DNA from: Agmasoma carcini (nom. nud.)
Lineage: Eukaryota; Microsporidia; Thelohaniidae
DNA length: 35,944 nucleotides
Assembly: GCA_029232285.1 (NCBI GenBank)
Contig: JAOXFI010000034.1
Location: forward strand, 1-35,944
Direction: 5' to 3'
Shown here: positions 29,758-35,944 of the stretch, in pieces
Position numbering within the stretch: the stretch's first letter is position 1
Layout of the letters: each line of letters begins with the position of its first letter
Notes under the pieces: generated by a model
Databases searched by the model: none
The model's input: only the letters and a program-made list of their open reading frames with translations
What the model was told of the DNA's origin: nothing
Translations under genes and position numbers: made by a program

Positions 29758-31072
29758 CAGTGTTGAAAAATAAAAAATAAATTTTTATATATGTTTGAAT
29801 GATGTGTGTAATCACAATTATATTTGGGTTTTCAATGATATAAAACTATATACATTTTTACAAAAAAAAATCGGAATTTTTATATATCCTTCCAAAAATG
29901 TCATATTTTTCAAATAAAAATATTTGCTAATTTGCAAACATGCATCAGATTTTATTAAATGTTAAATAATTGCTTTTAGGCACCAGAATATGAAATTTAA
30001 AGAAATGGCTGATAAAGTGGATTTACCTATCAGTATCGTATCAGATATATACAGAAAGTGTCAAAATATAGGCACATTGAGTAGAAAATGTAGTTCGGTT
30101 CGTTTTTAGATTGCAACTATTCATGAAAAGGTTTTTGAATTGATTTAATGAATAAAACCTCAATTAATTTATCATAAAAGATCAAAAAAATAGCAAAAGA
30201 AAAATTGGGGTTAAATGTAACTTCCCGTATAATTCGAAATCATCTCAATATAGAAGTGTTTAAAGGATTGTTGCTGTTCGCAAATCCTTACTGAACATAT
30301 GAAAATATTTAAATCAGATTAAGGCTTACAAAGAGGTGAATATATTATAATAATATCACTTAGGATAAAAAATTATGTCCAGCAAAATCATTTGAATTAT
30401 TTGTAGACTTCAAACGACAATTTTGCTGGCGAAGAGCTTAACATCGCTAAATCATAACCAGATTGTCCAACAGTTAAGCACGGTGAAGGTAAAGTTGTGG
30501 TTTGGGGTTGTTTTAGCTCAAATGGTGTTGGAAAGCTGGTTCTAATGAAAGGTCGAATGTATAAATATCAATATGTTGATGTATTGGTTGAAAATTTTGA
30601 TATTTCTGTGAAAAATTAAAAATGGATGAATTTATTTTTTAACAAGACAACGATCCTAAGCACACTTCCAATCACGCAACAACATTTTTTAATGAAAGAA
30701 TTATTGAGAATTTGAATGGCCAGCATAATCACCCGATTTTAACCCAGTTGAGCATCATTGGGCATATTGTGTTCAAAAATTACAAAGTTTTAGAGGTAGA
30801 AATGCTAATGAATTATTTAAAGAACTTGAAAGAATTTGGAGCGAAATACATCAAAGTTATAGTCAAAAAACCGGTAAGAAGCATGAAATCAAGTTGTAAT
30901 GATTATATCGAGGCAAGAGGTGGACATACTAAATATTAAATTATTTTTCGTAAATATATAATTATATATCATTGTGATTACATACATTATTTAAGCATAT
31001 ATAAAAAGGTAAATTATATCATTTTTCATGCATTTATATGCACTTTTTTGTCATTCCGGGTTTTTAACACTG
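29758..31072 (+). mobile_element. full-length, inactive Tc1-like element
   Basis: A 1315-bp element, the normal Tc1 size. It starts CAGTGTT (29758), ends AACACTG (31072), and is flanked on both sides by TA (29756-29757 and 31073-31074), the Tc1/mariner target duplication. Inside each end is a second matching block. The left one, at about 29786-29826 (ATATGTTTGAATGATG...TAATCACAAT), is inverted at about 30962-31008. The right repeat is about 40 bases longer, so the left end carries an internal deletion. The ends look young relative to the wrecked transposase. Confidence 0.88.
29990..30939 (+). pseudogene. Tc1-like transposase, degenerate
   Basis: Transposase of the element at 29758-31072. From an ATG at 29990 it reads KFKEMADKVDLPISIVSDIY (helix-turn-helix) to a stop near 30107. 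Later frames give VKHGEGKVVVWGCFSSNGVG (about 30476-30535), QDNDPKHTS (30643-30669, second catalytic Asp) and a final 75-codon open stretch ending VRSMKSSCNDYIEARGGHTKY (typical Tc1 C-terminus with GGxTKY). Several stops and shifts make it non-functional. The DLNPIE block is garbled to a related out-of-frame string. Confidence 0.88.
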
Positions 31073-31074
31073 TA

Positions 31075-31793
31075 GATCAGATATAATATCCTAATATAGA
31101 TAAAAATTATAATATATAGATATCCACCTAATTGTGTATATTTCAGTCTTAATTTTTAATAAATTGAATATTTTACTCATATCTTACTTGTAGCATCATA
31201 TCTCACAGGTGTGTTATTTTGAGGTTACATGAGCCTTTATAAACAAGCTCTCAGCAGTTATAAAAATTAATAATTGCCTACTGATTAGTAGTGTAAAATA
31301 AATCTATTACACTTTTATTAATGATGGTTCGAATTGGTCTATCAATCAAAAATATAAAAATGTGACTTAAGTAAGTTTTAAGATGTAATTTTTATCATAT
31401 TCTATAATTTTAGCTATTAATTTAACATTTCTAAGCAATCAATAGTTCCTGCAGTACGTTTTATATCAATTTTCATCATTTTAACTATTTTTTAAAATGA
31501 TTGAGGCTTACCCTTATAAACACGATCCTAAAATATAGTTTCTATGTTAATAATCTAAAATAATTTAAATTTAACCATCAACATTTTAAACCTCTTGACC
31601 AGCTAAAATTATCAATATTTATTAATTTATGTATTTTTAAATATATACGCAGTAAGAAAGGCTAAATATAATCCATTTTATCATCAAAACATGTAAAATC
31701 TTATCTATTTATATCAAATACTTAATAAATAACAAACTGTAACCCTTTTTATATATCTTAAAATATTAACTATAACATTTTTTATTTTTAAAA
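31075..31793. other. spacer, nothing recognised
   Basis: AT-rich sequence between the Tc1-like element and the broken ING gene. No frame or repeat of note. Confidence 0.45.
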
Positions 31794-32251
31794 TTAGCTA
31801 CATTTAGGACAAAGCCATTCCTTCTTTGGTGAGTTAATGATGTTAATCACTTAAAGTAAAACCATCTAATCATTTTACCAGTTGATGTCTGATTACAAAT
31901 ACAAAAACATTTACGTTTTATGGGTTTTTTAATATTAACAATACTCGGAATGTAATCATTTACAATATCAAGTTCAATTTGGGAACCTTCTGTCAACTTG
32001 TTATACTTGGCAAGCCTTTCATCTACAACAACTTAAAAATCATTTATTATTGTCGTCTTTTGCTCATACACTTTCTTCAGTTTATCAATATATTTCTGTG
32101 TTTTATCAGAACCAAACTTGTTCTTTAAAAGACTCATATATTTGAAATACAATTTTCTGTTCCTTTTTATTTTTCTAGAAAAAACATTGTAGTCCAATGA
32201 GAATTGTTGTAGCGAGTCTAGTATCTTGTCAAAGATAACATTTATATTCAT
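31794..32251 (-). pseudogene. broken ING-family (PHD finger) gene
   Basis: ING proteins (yeast Yng1, Yng2, Pho23) are histone acetylase or deacetylase subunits whose PHD finger binds H3K4me3. An ATG at 32251 opens 72 codons with the ING amino-terminal helix pattern (FDKILDSLQQFSLDYN, then lysine-rich helices) and a TAA at 32033-32035. The same frame continues directly with VVVDERLAKYNKLTEGSQIE, as the ING helix should. It then reads KCFCICNQTSTGKMI, the first zinc ligands of a PHD, followed by WFYFK. A frameshift then leads into SPKKEWLCPKC, the family's PKGKWYCPxC end, and TAA at 31794. The middle ligands (CDxxxC) are missing. CCC directly precedes the ATG. Either it is a true pseudogene or, less likely, several sequencing errors. 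The 72-aa part alone could still be expressed. Confidence 0.68.
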
Positions 32252-33046
32252 GGGAAAGTTTAATTTCAAAGTTTAGTAAACAAAAAAAATATTTTAAAAT
32301 TTCAAAATTAATTTAATAATTTTAATTCATCATAAAATATGTATATAAGTATTATTTATTCATAAACACATAATATTTGCTTTTGATATCACTAAACAAT
32401 ATTTTGTTCATATATTTCACTCTATGAAAATTTACAATTTATTTTATAACAGAATGATATTATGAATTATAAATCAATAAAAGAGAGTCACGTATATATT
32501 TGAATTACTTCTATTCCTCAATTGCATCTTTAAAAGTATACCAATCGAATTAAGTTGTTTATACATCAAATCAAGAAAACTACACCCAAATCTAACTATT
32601 CCTAAGATTTCATCTCTAATTGCACACGTGGTAAACATTTTATGTTATAAAGTCAGAATTTATATGACCAAATAATACTCTTCTGTGATATTATTACACA
32701 TCTAAATTGGTATTTAAACCCCTTATATCATTTACAGCCAATTATATAATAAATATTAAAGTTTTAATTGTTTCTAATGTCAAGTAACATAAATTGATAG
32801 TCTTTTTTTAAAGCTAAAAACTAGTTTTTTTTTCTAGGAAAAAAATCATATAAAAATTTTCAATTTTTTACCATCCCTTGAATCACGAACATATAATTTG
32901 TCCACCAGTGGGGGATTTGCTACACCATCAGGAATCACGATGCTTATTTGTGAGCCAAAATAGCGTAAATTTGTTATTTAACCCTTTTTTAATTAATTTA
33001 TTGGTTTACAATTTTATATAAAAATGATTTATACCATGTTGGCATA
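32252..33046. other. spacer, nothing recognised
   Basis: Intergenic region shared by the divergent broken ING gene and the RING-CH gene. A less AT-rich patch lies at 32870-32950 (CCACCAGTGGGGG with a CCAC/GTGG inverted core). No coding signal. Confidence 0.45.
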
Positions 33047-33652
33047 ATGCTGCATTGTGATGATATCAGATTATGTAGAATGTGCTATTCACTTAACAAT
33101 CCTTATAACAATAAAAGTGATCTCATCTCACCTTGCAAGTGCAAAGGCTCGATCAAGTATGTTCACAACACCTGCTTAAAGACTTGGAGATTCAAAGGAA
33201 AGTTTATTCGGGAAATAAAAAAGTGTGAACAATGCTTTGGTATTTACAATGTTGATATTGAGAGGTCACTTCACTCATATATTATTCTGATATCTACCAT
33301 TCTTGTAATGGCTTTGAGCTATTTTTCACTCTCTTTAGCTTTAAATTCCTTTTATAGAGGAATGCTTTTATTCTCCAAGTCAAAACCAACCGATCTTGAG
33401 CTTGATTCTCTATATTATTTGAGCTGCTTAATGGTTCTATTTTTCCATAATTTATATACCAATCCAAAGCCATTCATGGTTTTTAATTATATATTTACGT
33501 TCTGGAGAATCGTGCAGTTTGATTTTACCTTTGATAAATTATTGTTTATGGGGTTTACCACATACTTTACACATAAATCATTTGTTGATCTTTATGATGC
33601 AGTTGATACAACGTATATATACCTGATGAATAGTACATCATCTTCTAAATAA
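33047..33652 (+). CDS. RING-CH (MARCH-type) membrane E3 ubiquitin ligase
   Basis: A 201-aa protein. A complete RING-CH zinc finger fills residues 10-63: Cys10-x2-Cys13, Cys30-x-Cys32, His40-x2-Cys43, Cys60-x2-Cys63, with the typical SPCKCKGSIKYVH core and CLKTW after the sixth ligand. This C4HC3 type defines MARCH/Doa10 ligases. Hydrophobic stretches follow at about 76-98, 122-138 and 145-175, so the finger faces the cytosol from a membrane, likely ER or endosomal. It is far shorter than Doa10 (over 1300 aa) and similar in build to small MARCH proteins. The ATG at 33047 is the last before Cys4; nearby upstream ATGs are out of frame. No AAATTT box is adjacent. It stands alone between spacers. 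Confidence 0.9.
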   Translation: MLHCDDIRLCRMCYSLNNPYNNKSDLISPCKCKGSIKYVHNTCLKTWRFKGKFIREIKKCEQCFGIYNVDIERSLHSYIILISTILVMALSYFSLSLALNSFYRGMLLFSKSKPTDLELDSLYYLSCLMVLFFHNLYTNPKPFMVFNYIFTFWRIVQFDFTFDKLLFMGFTTYFTHKSFVDLYDAVDTTYIYLMNSTSSSK

Positions 33653-34599
33653 ATTCATAGACTTTAAATGTAGCATTTAACAACCTTTATATATCATTTT
33701 TTTCAGATATCAAAGCTGAAACATAAATATTTTAATCATACCAATACACTATATTAAATTTGATTCTTTACCTTGTTCTTCAAAAAAGAAAATAAAAATC
33801 TCGTCGTGGTGCTAAATGTAAACATCTTAATTAATGCTTATTAAATTATAAAATAAATTAAATACACTTTGAGTAAGATAAAAATATAACAATAATAGTA
33901 TTAATAAGTTTCGGATAGTAAATGTATTTGAATGTGAAGTGAAAAAAAGGAATTAATTATTATAAAATCACATTTATAACATAAATCTATAATATATTAC
34001 TATTATACTTAATTAGTTTAAAGTATATTTACTATAAAAATCATTTTTTATCAGATCACAAAATAAAAAGCGTATGGAGACATAAGCCAAATATCAAGAC
34101 TATGAATGAATATAAAGTAAAATTTTGAATATTTGTACTTAAATAACAATATTTATACATAACAAATGGTGTTTAGAAGGCTATTATCATTTTTAAGTTT
34201 TATACAATAAGATCAAAATTAATTAATGTTTATCTTCTAAAATGAAAAAAAACGATTAGTATGTAAAACACCAAAAATTGCAAAACATCAATAGTAAAAT
34301 TCAAAGGGATATAATCATACATATATCGTCTCTTGATAAAATAGGAACAAAAGCTTAACATTATTATATCTTAGAGGGTAATTTTTAACTTTGAAACCCT
34401 CAACAGGGGTTCATTATATCAGGATTTAGTGATATACACAATCCAGCCAACCTGAATGTTCCTCAACATACTCGGGCGGGTTGTGGAAGTTTAAAATTAG
34501 TTTTTTTAAAATTGAATTATATGTTATTTGAAAATTTATTTAAAATTAGAAAAAAATCAGAATACAAAAATTTGAACAATATTCATTTAATTATAATCA
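33653..34599. other. spacer, nothing recognised
   Basis: AT-rich sequence with a short GC-richer patch at 34385-34490 (CCCTCAACAGGGG hairpin; GGGCGGGTTGTGG, whose GGTTGTGG echoes the ISXO2 inverted repeat). No frame. Confidence 0.4.
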
Positions 34600-35300
34600 T
34601 AAAGGTGTAAATAGACAATAAGAAAAATATGTAGAAACAGAAAACGTTGTATACGTTTAATAATTCAAGATGATAAGATTTTAATTTCTATAACATCTTA
34701 TTTAAACCATGAAACACACTTGATGAGAAATATATTAAAGCACTTGAGTTTAAATCATAACTCAAGAAGGTGAAGAGAAACAATCAGATATAGTATATTT
34801 TTAAAATCATCAATTAGAAGTAACTGCTCTGATAACATATATGCTTTTCTATCAAAGAATAAATAAATGTATATATGGCCACAAGTGCTTATAAGAAGCT
34901 TGCCTAATTTTATGTCAACAATTCCTAAAATATCAGAGTCTTTACGTTATAATCTCAAGGTGAAATATTCTTTCAATATGATTCAGGAATATTTAATAAA
35001 TATGTTTTCTTTATATTTCATACAGATTTTTTAAAAAGAACTATACTTAGTAAAAATTATTCTCTTTTATTAATAACAGAAAATCTAAAATTATACCGTT
35101 CATTCCGATCAATTAATAAGAACAATGAGAACAAGTATATGGGAAGATTTTAAATTGTCTTACATGTTTTTAAGAAACGTAAACCAGTAATTTTTATTAA
35201 AGAATATATAGAGAAATATATATATATTAATTTTTCACCTAAGTCAATTATAATATATTTTGCAAAGGTTAAATCAACACATATGAATAATCTTTTAATC
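34600..35300 (+). pseudogene. possible Tc1-like relic, amino-terminal part
   Basis: A plus-strand stretch near 34635-34770 reads IRLIIQDDKILISITSYL, then HLMRNILKHLSLNHNSRR. This is similar in layout to the paired helix-turn-helix of Tc1 transposases (RxIxRLIxxNPxxS...ELxLxxSxRT). No catalytic landmark follows, and a plain chance match is possible. Confidence 0.25.
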
Positions 35301-35944
35301 AAGCATGTGTTTATGGGCACGTTTTCATTTTGGACAATAAAACTAGAAAAATATTCAAAGTCCTTGTCATAAAGTAGAATTCTGACATTAAATTTTTTAA
35401 CATGGTTAGAGAAGAGATAGAATCAGAGAGAAAGAAACAATGTAATAATCATAAAAATACAAATTATAGGTATAGACTCTCGCAGTAATCAAATTGAGTT
35501 TGAAGATCAATTGTCTATTGTTTGGTGTGAGAAAAGGCATAGAGCAAGACAGCAGATTCTTGAAAATACAAGAACAATAGAAAAACTGATAAGGGTTATT
35601 AAGACCAGCTAGCATTATACAAACATATAATTTGATGCTGTTTCGATTTGCGATTAATAAATTTTTCAATATCATTAATAAATAACACTAAAGTATTGTT
35701 TTTAAAGTCTTTATATCACATAAAAATATATCATTATAATCTCTTCGGGGGGTAAACCAACATAAAAAATAAATGTGATTGATATTACAAGATATTACAC
35801 CTCTCATTTTTAAATATTTTTATTTTAAATCAAACCAATTTCTTTCTATTGACCGTGTTTGGGCTCGTTATCGGGTGTACGTAGTTTATTTGATGATTAA
35901 CCGTTTAATATGAAAAATTCAAATTTGAATATGCATGCCACTCA
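35301..35944. other. terminal spacer, nothing recognised
   Basis: AT-rich end of the window. An 89-codon minus-strand frame at 35406-35675 is hydrophobic but has no AAATTT box or recognisable family, so I do not call it a gene. GGGCTCG at 35860 repeats a word from the array after the cullin gene. Confidence 0.4.

Noticed and set aside
31262..31345. GGTTCGAATT near 31327 resembles a tRNA B box
   Set aside because: No acceptor-stem pairing and no A box at the right distance upstream.
34460..34500. GGTTGTGG words at 34480, 28411 and 15129 as further ISXO2 ends
   Set aside because: Only 8 or fewer bases match the inverted repeat and no transposase landmark lies at the right distance.
35406..35675. 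89-codon hydrophobic minus-strand frame
   Set aside because: The ATG has no AAATTT box, and the hydrophobicity and tyrosine richness are what random AT-rich sequence gives. No family was recognised.

Overview
The window looks like nuclear DNA of a microsporidian (obligate intracellular fungal relative). The genome is extremely A+T-rich, and the single-exon genes code for compact versions of eukaryotic proteins: a V-ATPase a subunit of 738 aa, Dna2 of about 1021 aa, a cullin of 610 aa and a TrpRS of 400 aa. A short AAATTT box lies within 0-18 bases of most start codons, as I recall being described for microsporidia. The many Tc1/mariner and ISXO2 (IS1595/Merlin-type) transposon relics and the long empty spacers suggest one of the larger, transposon-bearing genomes (Anncaliia-, Nosema-, Tubulinosema- or Hamiltosporidium-like) rather than a minimal Encephalitozoon-like one. 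The species cannot be named from this sequence.

Layout. 1-2500: a TTTTTGATAT satellite, then minus-strand relics of a Tc1-like and an ISXO2-like transposase, the latter split by a (CTAA)n microsatellite. 2501-12906: a block of minus-strand genes: an EED/ESC-like WD40 protein, a 65-aa possibly secreted protein behind a TAAC/CTATTGAC minisatellite, V-ATPase subunit a, LSM2, DNA2 nuclease-helicase and a UTP4/cirhin-like propeller protein. 12907-19787: almost 7 kb without a convincing gene, holding ISXO2 relics (two head to head between matching terminal inverted repeats), a 94-bp tandem duplication and a perfect 23-bp hairpin. 19788-27866: a 151-aa membrane protein, a cullin (+), then a minus-strand cluster of p47/Shp1-like Cdc48 cofactor, cyclin-fold protein, RPT6 and tryptophanyl-tRNA synthetase. 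27867-31072: a structured GC-richer patch, a decayed Tc1 relic and a full-length but dead Tc1-like element with a TA target duplication. 31794-32251: a broken ING/PHD-finger gene. 33047-33652: a RING-CH membrane protein. The last 2.3 kb has no clear gene.

How the genes fit together. Cullin, RPT6, p47/Shp1 and the RING-CH protein all belong to ubiquitin-proteasome-Cdc48 functions, but nothing shows co-regulation. EED and ING families are both chromatin readers, one intact here and one broken. The most interesting signals are the EED-like protein with an apparently lost methyl-lysine cage, the ING pseudogene, and the near-universal AAATTT box, which corrects the start of three genes (cullin, UTP4-like, TrpRS).
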